Shown: positions 30,075 through 42,273, counted from the first letter of the stretch. The stretch: 64,000 bases of DNA from Gammaproteobacteria bacterium (GCA_028064935.1 JAPTWT010000281.1:21071-85070), one strand, 5' to 3'. Notes: generated by a model not told the origin, from the letters alone. Translations and numbers: made by a program.

Positions 30075-30380
30075 CTAACCCTTCAGCGTGTCGAAATCGT
30101 CGACATTGATCGTGCGGCGATTACGAAACAGGACGATGAGTATGGCAAGGCCGATGGCTGATTCCGCGGCGGCCACCGTCAGGACAAAGAAGACGAAGAC
30201 CTGTCCCGACATCCCCCAGAGGAAGTGCGAGAAGGCCACGAAATTCAGGTTCACGGCGAGCAGGATGAGCTCGATCGCCATCAACAGCACAACGAGGTTC
30301 TTGCGATTGAGGAATACGCCGACCACACCTATGGCAAACAGCGCGCCCGCCAGGATCAGATACTGCGACAGTGAAACCAC
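30075..30380 (-). CDS. nuoK: NADH-quinone oxidoreductase subunit K
   Basis: A 101-aa subunit with three transmembrane helices; [17 protein letters not shown] carries the conserved glutamate of the proton path. The GTG at 30380 is eight bases after a GGGGGG run and gives the standard length; the frame is open 27 codons further into the nuoJ spacer without homology. Confidence 0.95.
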   Translation of the reverse strand: MVSLSQYLILAGALFAIGVVGVFLNRKNLVVLLMAIELILLAVNLNFVAFSHFLWGMSGQVFVFFVLTVAAAESAIGLAILIVLFRNRRTINVDDFDTLKG

Positions 30381-30414
30381 GGTCCTATCCCCCCGTTTAT
30401 CAATATATTCGGCG

Positions 30415-31026
30415 TCATGCCTTGGGCTCCGCCGGCATCTTGACGAGCCGCATGCGGTCACGCGCCCGCACCTCGACTTGCCGCGCCGGATCTTGATATT
30501 TGGTATCGGGCCTTCTCCGCATGGTAAGCGCGATCGCAGCGACGATCGCTACCAGAAGGATCGCGGCGGCGATCTCGAACGGGTAGACGTAGGTGGTATA
30601 TAAGAGCATGCCAAGCGCGCGGGTGTTGCTGACATGCAGGACCGGCGCGCCGACCGCGGATGCCGCGATCCGTGTCGGGGCAAGCTGCCTTGGACTAACC
30701 GCGAGCGCGATCTCCACCACCATGAGCACCGCCACGAGTCCCCCGATCGGCAGATACTCCCCGAACCCCTGGCGCAGCACCGCGAGATTCACGTCGATCA
30801 TCATGACCACGAACAAAAACAGCACCATCACCGCGCCGACGTAGACGAGCACCAGGACGATGGCCAGAAATTCCGCCTTGAGGAGCATCCAAAGACACGC
30901 CGCGCTGACGAAGGCCAGCACCAGAAACAGCGCCGACTTCACCGGATTCCTGATGGTCACGACCATGGCGGCCGACCCGAGCAGTATCGCCGAAAAAAAA
31001 TAAAAGACCGCGCTCTCGAACGTCAT
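30415..31026 (-). CDS. nuoJ: NADH-quinone oxidoreductase subunit J
   Basis: A 203-aa membrane subunit with five helices: [38 protein letters not shown] segments and [20 protein letters not shown] with the pi-bulge region. The ATG at 31026 is preceded by a GTG codon and by AAGGG/GAGGG, so either codon may start translation. The C-terminal 45 residues are hydrophilic and basic, somewhat longer than usual. Confidence 0.94.
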   Translation of the reverse strand: MTFESAVFYFFSAILLGSAAMVVTIRNPVKSALFLVLAFVSAACLWMLLKAEFLAIVLVLVYVGAVMVLFLFVVMMIDVNLAVLRQGFGEYLPIGGLVAVLMVVEIALAVSPRQLAPTRIAASAVGAPVLHVSNTRALGMLLYTTYVYPFEIAAAILLVAIVAAIALTMRRRPDTKYQDPARQVEVRARDRMRLVKMPAEPKA

Positions 31027-31038
31027 CACCCTCGACCC

Positions 31039-31527
31039 TTAGCGGTACCGTGCATCGGCGGCACGATCGGCCGCGATCTCTTTCTCGTACTTGTCACCGA
31101 TGGCAAGCAGCATCGACTTCGTATACACGAGGTCGCCGCGCTTCTCACCGTGGTAATCGAACACCCGAGTCTCTACGATCGAATCCACCGGGCACGATTC
31201 CTCGCAGAACCCACAGAATATGCACTTGGTGAGATCGATGTCATAGCGTGTCGTGCGCCGCGTGCCGTCGGCGCGCTGCTCGGACTCGATGGTGATGGCG
31301 AGCGCCGGGCACACCGCCTCGCACAACTTGCAGGCAATGCACCGCTCCTCGCCATTGGGGTAGCGCCGCAAGGCATGGAGCCCCCGGAATCGTGGCGACT
31401 GAGGGGTGCGCTCATCCGGATACTGCACCGTGATCTTGTGCGCAAAAAAATGCTTGCCGGTCAAAAGAAGGCCTTGCAGAAGCTCGATCAACAGAAAGCT
31501 GTGCAGGTATTTACGTAGCGCCTTCAT
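31039..31527 (-). CDS. nuoI: NADH-quinone oxidoreductase subunit I
   Basis: A 162-aa peripheral-arm subunit with two 4Fe-4S clusters (N6a, N6b). The two ferredoxin motifs are [12 protein letters not shown] and [14 protein letters not shown]. The amphipathic N-terminus ([17 protein letters not shown]) contacts the membrane. ATG at 31527 follows GGAGGT; upstream open frame lies inside nuoH and is not conserved. Confidence 0.97.
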   Translation of the reverse strand: MKALRKYLHSFLLIELLQGLLLTGKHFFAHKITVQYPDERTPQSPRFRGLHALRRYPNGEERCIACKLCEAVCPALAITIESEQRADGTRRTTRYDIDLTKCIFCGFCEESCPVDSIVETRVFDYHGEKRGDLVYTKSMLLAIGDKYEKEIAADRAADARYR

Positions 31528-31538
31528 AGGGACCTCCA

Positions 31539-32588
31539 TCAGCGGTAAAACACGAAAGCCCACGGCGTGAAAAACATCACAAACCCCATGACCCCGATCC
31601 ACACCAGCGTGACCGGGATCAGCACCTTCCATCCCAGACGCATGATCTGGTCATAGCGATAACGCGGGAAGGTCGCGCGCAGCCACAGGTACAGAAAAAG
31701 GATCACGGCGACCTTCAGCAGGAACCAACCCAGCGGCGGTATCCAGGTAAAGGGCGCGAAATCGAAGGGCGGGAGCCAGCCGCCCAGAAACAAGACCGCG
31801 GTCAAGGCCGATACCAGGATCATATTCGCATATTCCGCCAGGAAAAAGAGCGCGAACGTCATCCCCGAATATTCGACATGAAACCCGGCTACGATCTCCG
31901 ACTCGCCCTCCGCGACATCGAAGGGAGCGCGGTTGGTCTCGGCCACCCCGGCTATGAAGTACACGAGAAACAGCGGAAAGAGCGGCAGAAACAGCCAGTG
32001 CCAGAACCCCCCGGCCTGCACGAGCGCGATCTTGCGCAGATTGAGGGTGCCGGCGGCCATGAGCACGCCGACGAGCGCAAACCCCATGGCGATCTCGTAG
32101 GCGACGATCTGGGCGGTGGAACGTAGGCTGCCAAGAAAGGCATACTTGGAGTTCGACGCCCAACCGGCGACCACCACGCCATAAACCCCCATGGACGTGA
32201 CCGCGAGCACGAACAAGAGCCCCGCATTGATATTGGCCAGCACCAGGGTGCTGGTGAACGGCACCACCGCCCACGCCACCAAGGCCGGCATCAGCGCCAA
32301 TACCGGCGCCACGATAAACAGACCCTTGTTGGCCCCCGAGGGTACGATGATCTCCTTCAAAAGGAGCTTCAGGCCGTCTGCGATCGGCTGCAACCAGCCG
32401 CGCGGACCGACGCGATTGGGCCCTATGCGGACCTGCATGTAGCCTATGACCTTGCGCTCCAGAAAGGTGAGATAGGCAACGCTCAGCATGAGCGGGACCA
32501 CGATCGCCACGATCTTCGCGAGATCCCACAGCAACACCTGCGACCAGGCGGGAAAACCGCCCCACAACGCCGTAAGCCCGCCCATCAT
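31539..32588 (-). CDS. nuoH: NADH-quinone oxidoreductase subunit H
   Basis: A 349-aa membrane subunit forming the quinone-binding chamber with NuoB and NuoD. Motifs: [61 protein letters not shown] (acidic residues of the quinone channel; shown in parts) and [14 protein letters not shown]. The ATG overlaps the nuoG stop (ATGA). A second ATG follows at once. Confidence 0.95.
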   Translation of the reverse strand: MMGGLTALWGGFPAWSQVLLWDLAKIVAIVVPLMLSVAYLTFLERKVIGYMQVRIGPNRVGPRGWLQPIADGLKLLLKEIIVPSGANKGLFIVAPVLALMPALVAWAVVPFTSTLVLANINAGLLFVLAVTSMGVYGVVVAGWASNSKYAFLGSLRSTAQIVAYEIAMGFALVGVLMAAGTLNLRKIALVQAGGFWHWLFLPLFPLFLVYFIAGVAETNRAPFDVAEGESEIVAGFHVEYSGMTFALFFLAEYANMILVSALTAVLFLGGWLPPFDFAPFTWIPPLGWFLLKVAVILFLYLWLRATFPRYRYDQIMRLGWKVLIPVTLVWIGVMGFVMFFTPWAFVFYR

Positions 32589-34936
32589 ATCCGACTCACG
32601 GTGATGGGCCCCGACCACGGCAATGCAGCCGTCGATTCCAGGGCCGCGGGGATATAAGCGGCGCCGTCCGGGATACGATTGTCGATCACCACCTCGAGGA
32701 CCGCCTGCGCCTCGCCCATCACCACACGCACGCTGGTGCCGGCGGCAATACCCAGACGCATGGCCTCGTTCTCATTCACGCCCAGGATCGGAGACCCGCG
32801 GTCGGCGGTCTTGCGCAGGACCTCGGAATGACGCACGACACTGTCGGAGTCGTAAAGGCCGACCTCGGCAATGCGCTCGAGCCCCTGCGTGCGCGGACAC
32901 CGGCCCTCGAGGACCATGGGCTCATGGCGCCCCACGACCTCACGCAAGTCGCCGATCGCCGCGCGTACCGCCGCGACCGAATCGAAGGCAAGACCCGATA
33001 CCCCGCACTTCTCGGCGAGCACGCGCAGGATCTTCCAGCCCGGACGGGCCTCGCCGCGCGGCGCCACCGCCGCCTCGAAGGACTGCCAGCGCCCCTCGGC
33101 GTTCACAAACGACCCATCGGTCTCGGTAAACGGCGCCATCGGCAGCAGGACGTGCGCGTAGTCCAGCGCCTCGGAGCGAAACGCCGACAGCGCCACGACG
33201 AAACGCGCCGCCTGCAGGGCGGTGCGCGCACGGCCGCCGTCGGCGCCGTCCGTTACCGGCTCGGCGTCGACCAGCAGGAAGCCTTTTTGGCGGCCATCCC
33301 ACATCGCCGATGCCGCGCGTCCAGGGACCGGCCGCCGGATACCGAGCGCCGCACGCTGCGGGATTGCGCCCGCAAGCCACAGGCCCGCGGAATTACCAGG
33401 CGGCAGAAAGCCCACGGGCGCACCCGTAATCTCGCCCAAGGCCGCCGCCAGTGACCGCAGCACCGCGGCCTCTGGATGACAGGCGGCGAGCGTGCCAAGA
33501 AGGATAAGCGGGCGCTCGGCCACGCACAGCCACTCGGCGGTTTTGCGCTCGACCCCCGAGACCTCGAGGCCCTCGGTCCACGCCGCCACATCCGCCGGCA
33601 ACGCCGATCCGGTGCATGTCGCCGAGGCCACTACCAGGCGTCCCAGGGCCTCGGGCAGGCCGCTTGGGGCGACGATGGTCTTGGCGGCGAGATCGAAGGT
33701 GAAGGCGAAGTCCACCGGATTGATCGCGGCGATCCGGGCACCCTCCAAAAACGCCTTGCGCAGCCTATGGGCGAGCAGCGGCTGGTCCTTGCGGATGTTG
33801 CTGCCCACCAGGACCACCGCGTCGACACGCTCAAGCTCGGCGATCTCGACCCCGAGGGCGGGATAAGGGGGGGCGCCGGAATCATCACGGAAATCGCTTT
33901 CCCGCAACCTGTGGTCGATGTTGTCGGAGCCAAGCCCGCGCGCAAGGCGCGCCAACAGATAGCCCTCCTCGACCGTGGCCTGAGGAGACACGAGCGCGGC
34001 GAGCGCCGCCGCCCCGTCCGTGGCCACGATCTCGCGCAAACCGGTGGCCGCGGCCTCAAGGGCCACATCCCAGTCGACCTCGCGCCATTGCCCATCGACA
34101 CGCAAAAGCGGCACCGAAAGGCGCGCGAGGCCGTCCAGGGCCGTGTAGCTGAAGCGATCACGGTCCGAGATCCAGGTCTCGTTCACCGTCTCGTTTTCCT
34201 GCGGCAGGACGCGCATCACCTTGTTGCGGCGGGTCTCCACCAGAAGATTGGTGCCGACGCAATCATGGGGGCTCACCGAACGCCTGGCGACGAGTTCCCA
34301 GGGGCGCGCGGAGTAGCGGAACGGCTTCGAGGTCAGGGCGCCCACCGGACATAAGTCGATCATGTTCCCGGACAGCTCTGAATCGACGCTCGCCTCGACG
34401 TAGGTCCCGATGCGCATATGCTCGCCGCGGCCGGTGGCACCGAGCTCCATGATGCCGCCGATCTCCTGACCGAAGCGCACGCAGCGCGTACAGTGGATGC
34501 AGCGTGTCATCTCGGTGGCGATGAGCGGACCTATGTCCTGATCCTTCACGATGCGCTTGGCCTCGGCGAAGCGCGACACATCCCGCCCATAGCCCACGGC
34601 CAGATCCTGCAGGTCGCACTCGCCGCCCTGATCGCAGATCGGGCAGTCCAGGGGATGGTTTATGAGCAGGAACTCCATCACCCCTTTTTGGGCGGTGCGC
34701 GTCTTTTCCGAACGCGTCGATACCTTCATGCCCTCGGTCACGGGCGTGGCGCACGCCGGGACCGGCTTTGCCACGCGCTCGACATCGACCAGGCACATGC
34801 GGCAATTGGCGGCGACCGACAGCTTCTTGTGGTAACAAAAACGGGGTATATAGATGCCCGCCGCCTCGGCCGCCTCGATGACCATGGCGCCCTCTTCCAC
34901 GGCGAGTTGTTTGCCATCGATTTCGATATGGAGCAT
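32585..34936 (-). CDS. nuoG: NADH-quinone oxidoreductase subunit G
   Basis: A 783-aa peripheral-arm subunit. The N-terminal 2Fe-2S domain has [19 protein letters not shown]; then [14 protein letters not shown], the H-containing 4Fe-4S site, and [16 protein letters not shown]. The C-terminal half resembles molybdopterin oxidoreductases without a cofactor. Of two ATGs, the one at 34936 is six bases from GGGAG and is preferred over 34942, which touches it. The gene starts 16 bp after nuoF. Confidence 0.95.
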   Translation of the reverse strand: MLHIEIDGKQLAVEEGAMVIEAAEAAGIYIPRFCYHKKLSVAANCRMCLVDVERVAKPVPACATPVTEGMKVSTRSEKTRTAQKGVMEFLLINHPLDCPICDQGGECDLQDLAVGYGRDVSRFAEAKRIVKDQDIGPLIATEMTRCIHCTRCVRFGQEIGGIMELGATGRGEHMRIGTYVEASVDSELSGNMIDLCPVGALTSKPFRYSARPWELVARRSVSPHDCVGTNLLVETRRNKVMRVLPQENETVNETWISDRDRFSYTALDGLARLSVPLLRVDGQWREVDWDVALEAAATGLREIVATDGAAALAALVSPQATVEEGYLLARLARGLGSDNIDHRLRESDFRDDSGAPPYPALGVEIAELERVDAVVLVGSNIRKDQPLLAHRLRKAFLEGARIAAINPVDFAFTFDLAAKTIVAPSGLPEALGRLVVASATCTGSALPADVAAWTEGLEVSGVERKTAEWLCVAERPLILLGTLAACHPEAAVLRSLAAALGEITGAPVGFLPPGNSAGLWLAGAIPQRAALGIRRPVPGRAASAMWDGRQKGFLLVDAEPVTDGADGGRARTALQAARFVVALSAFRSEALDYAHVLLPMAPFTETDGSFVNAEGRWQSFEAAVAPRGEARPGWKILRVLAEKCGVSGLAFDSVAAVRAAIGDLREVVGRHEPMVLEGRCPRTQGLERIAEVGLYDSDSVVRHSEVLRKTADRGSPILGVNENEAMRLGIAAGTSVRVVMGEAQAVLEVVIDNRIPDGAAYIPAALESTAALPWSGPITVSRI

Positions 34937-34952
34937 GGTCATCTCCCAGGCC

Positions 34953-36230
34953 TCACGCCGCGGCCGCCAGGGGACAGCTGTGGTGGAGGATGTGGTGCTC
35001 GAACTCCTCGCGGAAGTTCTTGATGAAGCTTATGACCGGAAGCGCGGCCGCATCACCCAAGGCGCAGATCGTCCGGCCCTCGATCTTCTTCGCCATGTCC
35101 GTCAACAGGTCGAGGTCCTCCATGCGCCCCTCGCCGTGCTCTATGCGATGCAGCACCCGCGCAAGCCACCCGGTTCCCTCGCGGCAGGGGGTGCACTGGC
35201 CACACGACTCCTCGTAATAGAAATGCGAGATCCTCTCCAGCGCGCGCACCATGCACGTGGAATCGTCCATGATGATCACAGACCCCGCGCCGAGCATGCT
35301 GCCGGCCTTGGACAGGGAATCGTAATCCATGGTGAGATCCATCATGATCTCGCCACGCACCACCGGCACCGACGAGCCGCCGGGGATCACCGCCTTCAGC
35401 TTGCGGCCGCGCCAGATGCCGCCCGCCATCTCGAGCAGCTCCGCAAACGGCGTACCAAGCGGCACCTCGTAGTTGCCGGGCCGATTGACGTGCCCTGATA
35501 CCGAGAAGATCTTCGACCCGCCGTTGTTGGGCTTGCCTATGCCCAGAAACCACAGGCCCCCATGGCGCATGATGGATGGGATCGACGCCAGGGTCTCGGT
35601 GTTGTTGATCGTCGTCGGCCGCCCGTACAGGCCGTAGCTCGCCGGAAACGGCGGCTTGAACCGGGGCTGGCCCTTCTTGCCCTCCAGCGACTCCAGGAGC
35701 GCGGTCTCCTCCCCGCAGATATAGGCGCCGCCGCCCCTGTGGGTGTGCAGCTCGAAATCGACCCCGGAGCCGAGGATGTCTTTCCCCAGGTAACCGGCCT
35801 TGCGGGCCTCGGCAAGCGCCTCCTCGAAACGCGCTATCGGCTCGTGGAACTCCCCACGGATGTAGTTGTAACCGACGGTCGCCCCTATGGTGTAGCCGGC
35901 GATCGCCATGCCCTCGATCAGGGCATGCGGGTTATAGCGCAGGACGTCGCGATCCTTGAAGGTCCCGGGCTCTCCTTCGTCGGAGTTGCAGACGATGTAT
36001 TTCTGGCCCGGCGCGTTCCTCGGCATGAAACTCCACTTGAGACCAGTCGGGAATCCCGCGCCGCCGCGGCCACGCAGGACCGATTTCTTGACCTCGGTGA
36101 TGATCTCGTCAGGCGGGGTCTTCTCGCTCAGTATGCGCCGCCACGCCTGGTAACCGCCATCGCCCTCATAGACGTCGAGGGCCCATGAACGATCGCGATG
36201 CCGATTCCGGAAACAGACCTCGTTTGCCAT
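34953..36230 (-). CDS. nuoF: NADH-quinone oxidoreductase subunit F
   Basis: A 425-aa NADH- and FMN-binding subunit. Motifs: [17 protein letters not shown] (FMN/NADH glycine-rich loop), [31 protein letters not shown] and the 4Fe-4S (N3) site [18 protein letters not shown] at 36230 is five bases from GGAG, which lies in the last codons of nuoE; the nuoE stop falls between them. Confidence 0.97.
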   Translation of the reverse strand: MANEVCFRNRHRDRSWALDVYEGDGGYQAWRRILSEKTPPDEIITEVKKSVLRGRGGAGFPTGLKWSFMPRNAPGQKYIVCNSDEGEPGTFKDRDVLRYNPHALIEGMAIAGYTIGATVGYNYIRGEFHEPIARFEEALAEARKAGYLGKDILGSGVDFELHTHRGGGAYICGEETALLESLEGKKGQPRFKPPFPASYGLYGRPTTINNTETLASIPSIMRHGGLWFLGIGKPNNGGSKIFSVSGHVNRPGNYEVPLGTPFAELLEMAGGIWRGRKLKAVIPGGSSVPVVRGEIMMDLTMDYDSLSKAGSMLGAGSVIIMDDSTCMVRALERISHFYYEESCGQCTPCREGTGWLARVLHRIEHGEGRMEDLDLLTDMAKKIEGRTICALGDAAALPVISFIKNFREEFEHHILHHSCPLAAAA

Positions 36231-36232
36231 GA

Positions 36233-36703
36233 TCACTCCAGGCCCGTCAGGATTTCGTCAACCCGCTCGGGCGTCAGATTCTCGTAGTAGGTCTTGTCGA
36301 CCTGGAACATGGGCGCGCCCCCGCAGGCCGCCAGACACTCCACCTCCTTCAGGGTGAAGCGTCCGTCGGGCGTGGTTTCCCCGAAATCGATGCCGAGCCG
36401 CTTCTTCAGGTGCGTCACGATATCGTCGCTACCACGCAACAAGCATGAAATGTTGGTGCACACCGATATCTTATGGCGCCCGACCGGCTCCAGATCGTAC
36501 ATCGAATAGAAGCTCGCCACCTCATAGACCTGGATGGGGCGCATCCCGAGATACTCGGCGATGAAGTCCATGAGCGAGACACTAAGCCACCCATGCTCAT
36601 CCTGGGCGATGTGCAGCGCCGCCATTACCGCCGACTGCTTGTGTTCCGGCGGATACTTGGCGATCTCCCGATCGATCATCTCGAGAGATTCTTTCGTCAG
36701 CAT
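36233..36703 (-). CDS. nuoE: NADH-quinone oxidoreductase subunit E
   Basis: A 156-aa thioredoxin-fold subunit with the 2Fe-2S cluster N1a, bound by cysteines in [11 protein letters not shown] and [12 protein letters not shown]. The N-terminal helical part ([21 protein letters not shown]) is standard. The ATG at 36703 lies four bp after the nuoD stop with AGGTGA upstream; the longer open frame is a shadow of nuoD. Confidence 0.96.
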   Translation of the reverse strand: MLTKESLEMIDREIAKYPPEHKQSAVMAALHIAQDEHGWLSVSLMDFIAEYLGMRPIQVYEVASFYSMYDLEPVGRHKISVCTNISCLLRGSDDIVTHLKKRLGIDFGETTPDGRFTLKEVECLAACGGAPMFQVDKTYYENLTPERVDEILTGLE

Positions 36704-36707
36704 GGGC

Positions 36708-37961
36708 TCACCTGTCGATCTCGCCGAAAACGATGTCCTGGGTGCCGATGATGGCCACCACATCCGCTATCATGTGCCCGCGGGTCATCTCGTCGAGCGC
36801 CGCCAGGTGGGCAAATCCGGGGGCGCGGATCTTCACACGGAATGGCTTGTTGGCGCCGTCGGACACGAGATAGATGCCGAACTCCCCCTTGGGGTGCTCG
36901 ACGGCCGCATAGGCCTCGCCCTCGGGGACCGAATAACCCTCGGTAAAGAGCTTGAAGTGGTGGATCAAGGCCTCCATGTCGGCCTTCATCTCCGCGCGCG
37001 AGGGCGGCACAATCTTGTGGTCCGCGGCGATCACCGGTCCCGGATTCGCGCGCAACCAGTCGATGCACTGCGCCACGATGCGGTTGGACTGGCGCATCTC
37101 CTCGACGCGCACGAGATAGCGATCATAGCAGTCCCCGTGGACCCCCACCGGTATATCGAAATCCAGCTTGTCGTACACCTCATAGGGCTGCTTCTTGCGC
37201 AGATCCCACTCCACCCCAGAGCCCCTCAGCATCGGTCCCGTGAACCCAAGCTGCAAGGCGCGCTCCGCGCTCACCACGCCGATGCCGACGGTTCTCTGCT
37301 TCCAGATGCGATTATCGGTGAGCAAGGTCTCGTAGTCATCGATGTAGCCCGGGAACCGCGTGCAGAAGTCGGCCAGGAAATCGAGCAGGCTCCCGCCGCG
37401 ATTGGCATTCATGCGCGCCACGTCCTGCTCGTCGTGCCAGCGCGATACGCTATAGTGGGGCATGCTGTCCGGCAGATCACGGTACACCCCGCCCACGCGG
37501 TAGTAGCTCGCATGCATGCGCGCGCCCGACACCGCCTCGTACGCGTCCATCAGGTCCTCGCGCTCACGAAAGGCGTACAGGAACACCGTCATGGCGCCGA
37601 TATCGAGCGCGTGCGCCCCAAGCCACAGCAGATGATTCAGGATACGCGTGATCTCATCGAACATCACGCGGATGTATTGCGCGCGGATCGGGACGTCGAC
37701 CTGCAGCAGTTTCTCCAAGGCCATGACGTAGGCGTGCTCATTGGCCATCATCGACACATAGTCCAGCCGATCCATATAAGGAATCGACTGGTTGTAGGGC
37801 TTCGTTTCGGCAAGCTTTTCGGTGGCGCGGTGCAAAAGCCCTATATGCGGATCGGCGCGCTCTATGACCTCGCCGTCGAGTTCCAGCACCAGGCGCAACA
37901 CGCCGTGGGCGGCGGGGTGCTGGGGCCCGAAGTTCATGGTGTAATTACGAATCTCGGCCAC
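36708..37961 (-). CDS. nuoD: NADH-quinone oxidoreductase subunit D
   Basis: A 417-aa subunit related to hydrogenase large subunits, lining the quinone pocket. Motifs: [20 protein letters not shown] with the quinone-binding histidine, [19 protein letters not shown] and the C-terminal [12 protein letters not shown] at 37961 is five bases after GAGGAGGG, a strong ribosome-binding site, and overlaps the nuoC 3' end by 17 bp. NuoC and NuoD are separate proteins here, not fused as in Escherichia coli. Confidence 0.97.
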   Translation of the reverse strand: MAEIRNYTMNFGPQHPAAHGVLRLVLELDGEVIERADPHIGLLHRATEKLAETKPYNQSIPYMDRLDYVSMMANEHAYVMALEKLLQVDVPIRAQYIRVMFDEITRILNHLLWLGAHALDIGAMTVFLYAFREREDLMDAYEAVSGARMHASYYRVGGVYRDLPDSMPHYSVSRWHDEQDVARMNANRGGSLLDFLADFCTRFPGYIDDYETLLTDNRIWKQRTVGIGVVSAERALQLGFTGPMLRGSGVEWDLRKKQPYEVYDKLDFDIPVGVHGDCYDRYLVRVEEMRQSNRIVAQCIDWLRANPGPVIAADHKIVPPSRAEMKADMEALIHHFKLFTEGYSVPEGEAYAAVEHPKGEFGIYLVSDGANKPFRVKIRAPGFAHLAALDEMTRGHMIADVVAIIGTQDIVFGEIDR

Positions 37962-38547
37962 CGTAGCCCTCCTCGCGGATGACGCGCGGCACCAGCACGC
38001 GCGGCTCGATACTGACAGGTTCGTACACCACCCGCCGCTTGTCCGGATCGTAACGCATCTCGACCCGTCCGGAGATCGGAAAATCCTTGCGGAACGGGTG
38101 GCCAACGAAACCATAGTCGGTCAGAAGCCGCCGCAGATCCTTGTGACCCTCGAAGATGAAGCCAAACAGGTCGAAGGCCTCGCGTTCGTACCAATCGGCG
38201 GAATTCCACACCCCGGTCAAGGACGCCACCACCGGACCCTCGTCGTCGAGAAAGGTGCGCAGGCGCACGCGCCGGTTATGGCGCAGCGACAGAAGGTGGA
38301 CCACGACCGCAAAGCGCGGCGCGCATCGCTCGCGTTCCCCATAAGTCAGATAATCCACGCCGCAAAGATCGATAAGCTGCTCGAAACCAAGGCGGGGATC
38401 ATCACGCAGGACATGGGCACAAGACCGCCACTTTTCGCGCGCCAGTTCGAGCGTAAGCTCCCCGTGCTCGGTCTTGGCCGAGACGAGGGCATCGCCCAGG
38501 GTTTTTTGGGCGTAGTCGAGGAGGACCTCATGCGCTTGTGTGGTCAT
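37945..38547 (-). CDS. nuoC: NADH-quinone oxidoreductase subunit C
   Basis: A 200-aa 30-kDa subunit of the peripheral arm. Conserved parts are [16 protein letters not shown], the central [21 protein letters not shown] and [19 protein letters not shown]. The ATG at 38547 has no clear Shine-Dalgarno sequence but no better start is present. It lies 22 bp after nuoB. Confidence 0.95.
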   Translation of the reverse strand: MTTQAHEVLLDYAQKTLGDALVSAKTEHGELTLELAREKWRSCAHVLRDDPRLGFEQLIDLCGVDYLTYGERERCAPRFAVVVHLLSLRHNRRVRLRTFLDDEGPVVASLTGVWNSADWYEREAFDLFGFIFEGHKDLRRLLTDYGFVGHPFRKDFPISGRVEMRYDPDKRRVVYEPVSIEPRVLVPRVIREEGYGGRDS

Positions 38548-38569
38548 GAATTAAGCGGTTGCATCCGAT

Positions 38570-39046
38570 TCAGCGCGCGATCGTATTCGTGCGCCGAATC
38601 TTGTTTTGAAGTTGAATGATGCCGTAGAGGAGCGCTTCGGCCGTGGGCGGGCATCCGGGGACATAGACATCCACCGGCACGATCCGGTCGCAGCCCCGCA
38701 CCACCGAATACGAATAGTGATAATAACCGCCTCCATTCGCACATGACCCCATGGAAATGACCCAGCGCGGCTCAGCCATCTGGTCATAGACCTTGCGCAG
38801 GGCCGGGGCCATCTTGTTGACGAGCGTACCGGCCACGATCATGACGTCGGATTGGCGCGGGCTCGGCCGAAACACCACCCCGAAACGATCGAGATCGTAA
38901 CGCGCGGCGCCGGCATGCATCATCTCGACCGCGCAGCACGCAAGCCCGAAGGTCATGGGCCAGAGCGAGCCGGTCCGAGTCCAATTGATGAGCTTGTCGG
39001 CGGACGTGACGACCCAGCCCTTGTCGAGACCGCCTTCTACTCCCAC
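38570..39046 (-). CDS. nuoB: NADH-quinone oxidoreductase subunit B
   Basis: A 158-aa subunit holding cluster N2, the last electron carrier before quinone. The tandem cysteines are in [13 protein letters not shown], with further ligands in [10 protein letters not shown] and [11 protein letters not shown]. The start is GTG at 39046, overlapping the nuoA end by 10 bases; ribosome binding is probably coupled to nuoA translation. Confidence 0.96.
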   Translation of the reverse strand: MGVEGGLDKGWVVTSADKLINWTRTGSLWPMTFGLACCAVEMMHAGAARYDLDRFGVVFRPSPRQSDVMIVAGTLVNKMAPALRKVYDQMAEPRWVISMGSCANGGGYYHYSYSVVRGCDRIVPVDVYVPGCPPTAEALLYGIIQLQNKIRRTNTIAR

Positions 39047-39393
39047 TCAAGCGCCCCTTTCATCCACTCGTAGACAAATCCCACAATCAAAATTCCGAGA
39101 AACAGGAACATGGCCAGGAAACCGGGCCGTCCGATCTGTTTCAGGGCCACCGCCCAGGGGAACAAAAAGGCAATCTCAAGATCAAAGACAATGAACAAAA
39201 TCGCGACGAGATAGTAGCGCACATCGAACTTCATGCGCGTATCCTCGAAGGCCTCGAAACCACACTCATACGGTGACAGCTTGGCGGAATCCGGGTGATG
39301 CGGGGCGACGAGGCGGCCTAGGACCATTGGCAGGACGCCGACCAGAAGGGCGACGCCTATGAATATCAGAATGGGCAGATAATCGTTTAACAT
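39037..39393 (-). CDS. nuoA: NADH-quinone oxidoreductase subunit A
   Basis: A 118-aa three-helix membrane subunit. The loop [20 protein letters not shown] between helices 1 and 2 and the [12 protein letters not shown] motif in helix 2 are diagnostic. ATG at 39393 follows AGGAG by five bases. It is the first gene of the 14-gene nuo operon. Confidence 0.96.
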   Translation of the reverse strand: MLNDYLPILIFIGVALLVGVLPMVLGRLVAPHHPDSAKLSPYECGFEAFEDTRMKFDVRYYLVAILFIVFDLEIAFLFPWAVALKQIGRPGFLAMFLFLGILIVGFVYEWMKGALEWE

Positions 39394-39444
39394 CCGCTCT
39401 CCTCAAAAAGGGCCTCAAACCGGCTGATCGCTGGCGAGTCGGCT

Positions 39445-39474
39445 AGTCTAGGCACCCCGGCGCACCCAAGTCAA
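39445..39474 (-). promoter_or_regulatory. Predicted promoter of the nuo operon
   Basis: On the minus strand TTGACT (39474-39469) and TAGACT (39450-39445) are 18 bp apart, ending about 50 bp before the nuoA start. It lies downstream of the tRNA-Leu gene, so nuo need not rely on the secG transcript. Confidence 0.65.
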
Positions 39475-39550
39475 GCAGCGGCCTCATGCGATAGATTTAT
39501 TCTATTTCAAGCAGTTAGCCCACCCTGAAGGGGTCGACCGGAGGAATAAT

Positions 39551-39635
39551 TGGTGCCGAAGGCGGGACTCGAACCCGCACAGCTTGCGCCACCGCCCCCT
39601 CAAGACGGCGTGTCTACCAATTCCACCACTTCGGC
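39551..39635 (-). tRNA. tRNA-Leu (GAG)
   Basis: An 85-nt class II tRNA with encoded CCA, the typical Leu D-arm, a long variable arm and anticodon GAG (complement of 39599-39601). The 7-bp acceptor stem pairs fully. It sits between secG and nuoA in the same direction, a common gammaproteobacterial arrangement. Confidence 0.96.
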
Positions 39636-39672
39636 TGATGTAACGATGTCTCGCGCCTCTCCCGGCCCTTCT

Positions 39673-40017
39673 CTAGGGGGCCTTGTGAACCGGTATGCCC
39701 GGCACGGAAGACGGTGGAGCCGACTGCGGCGCCGGGGCGGCCGGCGCCGTATGCTGCACAAGCCTGGTCACGCTCGGGACCGAGTGCGGGCGCGCCGAGA
39801 GGTAGGCAAGCCCCAGACTGGTGGCAAAAAACAGCGTGGCCAGCACGGCCGTTAGGCGGCTTAAAAACGTGGCCGAACCACGCGCGCCAAACAGGGTCTG
39901 CGAGGACCCGCCGCCAAAGGAGGCACCCATATCCGCCCCCTTGCCGTGCTGTACGAGCACGACACCGATGAGCGCGAGCGCCACCAAAACCTGTATGACC
40001 ATCAAAACCGTCGCCAT
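39673..40017 (-). CDS. secG: Preprotein translocase subunit SecG
   Basis: A 114-aa two-helix membrane subunit of the SecYEG channel. Visible are [21 protein letters not shown] and [27 protein letters not shown], the diagnostic loop. The C-terminus is an Ala/Pro-rich low-complexity tail. ATG at 40017 with AAGGA upstream; 15 bp after tpiA. Confidence 0.95.
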   Translation of the reverse strand: MATVLMVIQVLVALALIGVVLVQHGKGADMGASFGGGSSQTLFGARGSATFLSRLTAVLATLFFATSLGLAYLSARPHSVPSVTRLVQHTAPAAPAPQSAPPSSVPGIPVHKAP

Positions 40018-40032
40018 GACGTCCTTAAAATC

Positions 40033-40800
40033 TCACGCCGATCCGAAACCGGCCGCCCGGCAAATACCGACGAAATCGTCCGCGATGAGGGATGCGCCCC
40101 CGATCAAGCCGCCATCGATGTCGGCCCGCGCAAACAGCTCGCGGGCATTCTGCGCCTTGACGCTGCCGCCGTACAATATCCGCAGACCGGCGGCGGCCTC
40201 GGGATTGTGGCGCGCCACGGCGTCACGGATGTCACGATGCACCGCCTGCGCCTCGTCGGGGCTCGCGGCACGCCCCGTACCGATCGCCCACACCGGCTCG
40301 TAGGCCACGACCGCGCGGTCAAACGCGCGCGTCCCGCAGGCGGCAAACACCGCATCGATTTGCCGGAGCACGACCTCGCGGGTACGCCCGGCATCGCGCT
40401 CCTCGGCCGTCTCTCCCACGCACAGCACGGGTGTCATATCGGCGGCCAGCGCGCGCGCGAACTTCTGCGCCACCACACCGTCGGTCTCTCCAAACAGCGT
40501 GCGCCGCTCCGAGTGGCCTATGATAGCAAATTCGCACCCCATGTCGCGCGCCATATCCGCCGAGACCTCACCGGTGTAGGCCCCGCCGGTATAGGCGCTC
40601 ACATCCTGCGCCCCGCAGGCGATGCCCCGGCAGTCGCCGAGTCGTTCGCTGGCAAGCCCGAGATAGCAATGCGGCGGGCACACCACGACGTCGACACCGG
40701 AGAATGTGGTGGCCTCGGCGGCCACGGCTGCGAGCAGGGACTGTGCCGTGTGGCGGCGGCCGTTCATCTTCCAGTTTCCCATGACCAATGGCCGGCGCAT
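40033..40800 (-). CDS. tpiA: Triosephosphate isomerase
   Basis: Interconverts dihydroxyacetone phosphate and glyceraldehyde-3-phosphate. The 255-aa TIM barrel shows NWKMNG (catalytic Lys), IIGHSERR (catalytic His), VAYEPVWAIGTG (catalytic Glu and flexible loop) and ILYGGSVK (phosphate binding). It is followed by secG, and preceded by a 105-bp gap after glmM's stop. Confidence 0.97.
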   Translation of the reverse strand: MRRPLVMGNWKMNGRRHTAQSLLAAVAAEATTFSGVDVVVCPPHCYLGLASERLGDCRGIACGAQDVSAYTGGAYTGEVSADMARDMGCEFAIIGHSERRTLFGETDGVVAQKFARALAADMTPVLCVGETAEERDAGRTREVVLRQIDAVFAACGTRAFDRAVVAYEPVWAIGTGRAASPDEAQAVHRDIRDAVARHNPEAAAGLRILYGGSVKAQNARELFARADIDGGLIGGASLIADDFVGICRAAGFGSA

Positions 40801-40905
40801 GCCTTCCCCCCGAAGTATTCTTTACAAAATGCGCGCCGATGTTACCGGCAAGCCGACGGGAAAGCAATTTCCCATACCCGGGAAAATCCCCCTCCGTGAT
40901 CACGG

Positions 40906-42273
40906 TCAGGCGACATCGGCCTCGGCGGCGGCCTTGGCCACGGCCGAGGCCAACTGTTCGGTCAGCTCCGTCACCGTGCGCGCCTCGGCGGCCTCGACCA
41001 TGACGCGCACGACAGGCTCGGTCCCCGAGGGCCGCAAGACCACCCGCCCCTCATGACCCAGGAGCCGCTCCACATCCCTCAAGAGGGCGAGCACGGCCGG
41101 GGCACGCACGACATCGCGCGCCGCCACGCCGCGATTGAGGGTCACATTGACGATGGTCTGCGGGTAGACGTGCATGCCTGCACTCAACTCGGCCAGACTG
41201 CGCTCGGACTCGCGCATCGCCGCCAGTACTTGCAGCGCGGCAATGACGCCGTCGCCGGTGGTCGCCTTGTCGAGGCAGATCACGTGTCCGGAGGCCTCGC
41301 CCCCCAGATCCCAGCCGCGCTCCGAGAGCAGCGCCATCACATAGCGATCACCCACGGGCGCCCGCCCGAATGGGATGCCAAGGCGCCTTAAGGCCTGCTC
41401 CAGACCGACATTGCTCATGAGCGTGCCGGCCACGCCTGCCACGGGTACTCCCATACGTTGGCGGTGCGCCGCGATCATATACAGGATGCGGTCACCGTCG
41501 ATGACCCTGCCGGCGTGATCGACCATGATCACCCGGTCACCATCGCCGTCCAGCGCGATGCCGAGATCAGCCTTTTCGCTCAGTACCGCCGCGCGCAAGG
41601 TCTCCGGGCAGGTCGATCCGCATTCGCGGTTGATATTGAAGCCGTCCGGGGCGTTGCCGATGGCCACCACGTGCGCGCCGAGCTCCTCGAAGACGTGGGG
41701 CGCGATCTGGTAGGCGGCGCCATGGGCGCAATCCACGACCACCTTCAGTCCGCCGAGCCCCAGGCGGCAAGGGAAGGTGCTCTTGCAGAATTCGATATAG
41801 CGGCCGGCGGCGTCCGCGAAGCGCCGCACCTTGCCAAGCTCGGCCGAGGGCACGGTGCGCATGGGCCTGCGCATCATGGCCTCGATGGCGCACTCGACCT
41901 CGTCTGGCAATTTGGTGCCCGACGATGAGAAGAACTTGATGCCATTGTCCTCGTAGGGATTGTGCGAGGCGCTGATGACGATGCCGGCCTGCGCACGCGC
42001 CGTACGCGTGAGATAGGCAATACCCGGGGTGGGCATGGGCCCTATGAGACGGATGTCCGCGCCCGCCGCGGACAGGCCAGCCTCGAGCGCCGACTCGAGG
42101 AGATAACCCGAGATGCGCGTATCCTTGCCGATCAGCACGCTGCCGCGATCATCACCCTCCGCCAACAGCACACGCCCGGCGGCCCAGCCCAGCTTGAGCA
42201 CGGTCTCCGGCGTCACCGGTTCCTCGCCGACCCGGCCACGGATCCCATCGGTGCCAAAAAAATGACGTCTCAC
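40906..42273 (-). CDS. glmM: Phosphoglucosamine mutase
   Basis: Converts glucosamine-6-phosphate to glucosamine-1-phosphate for peptidoglycan and LPS precursors. The 455-aa protein has [11 protein letters not shown] at the N-terminus, the phosphoserine loop [17 protein letters not shown], the metal loop [13 protein letters not shown], the sugar loop GGEASGHVI and the phosphate-binding [15 protein letters not shown] at 42273 overlaps the folP stop (GTGA) and has AAGGAG eight bases before. Confidence 0.96.
   Translation of the reverse strand: MRRHFFGTDGIRGRVGEEPVTPETVLKLGWAAGRVLLAEGDDRGSVLIGKDTRISGYLLESALEAGLSAAGADIRLIGPMPTPGIAYLTRTARAQAGIVISASHNPYEDNGIKFFSSSGTKLPDEVECAIEAMMRRPMRTVPSAELGKVRRFADAAGRYIEFCKSTFPCRLGLGGLKVVVDCAHGAAYQIAPHVFEELGAHVVAIGNAPDGFNINRECGSTCPETLRAAVLSEKADLGIALDGDGDRVIMVDHAGRVIDGDRILYMIAAHRQRMGVPVAGVAGTLMSNVGLEQALRRLGIPFGRAPVGDRYVMALLSERGWDLGGEASGHVICLDKATTGDGVIAALQVLAAMRESERSLAELSAGMHVYPQTIVNVTLNRGVAARDVVRAPAVLALLRDVERLLGHEGRVVLRPSGTEPVVRVMVEAAEARTVTELTEQLASAVAKAAAEADVA

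Noticed and set aside
36708..38547. NuoCD fusion as in Escherichia coli
   Set aside because: nuoC has its own stop at 37945 and nuoD a strong ribosome-binding site and GTG at 37961, so they are separate.
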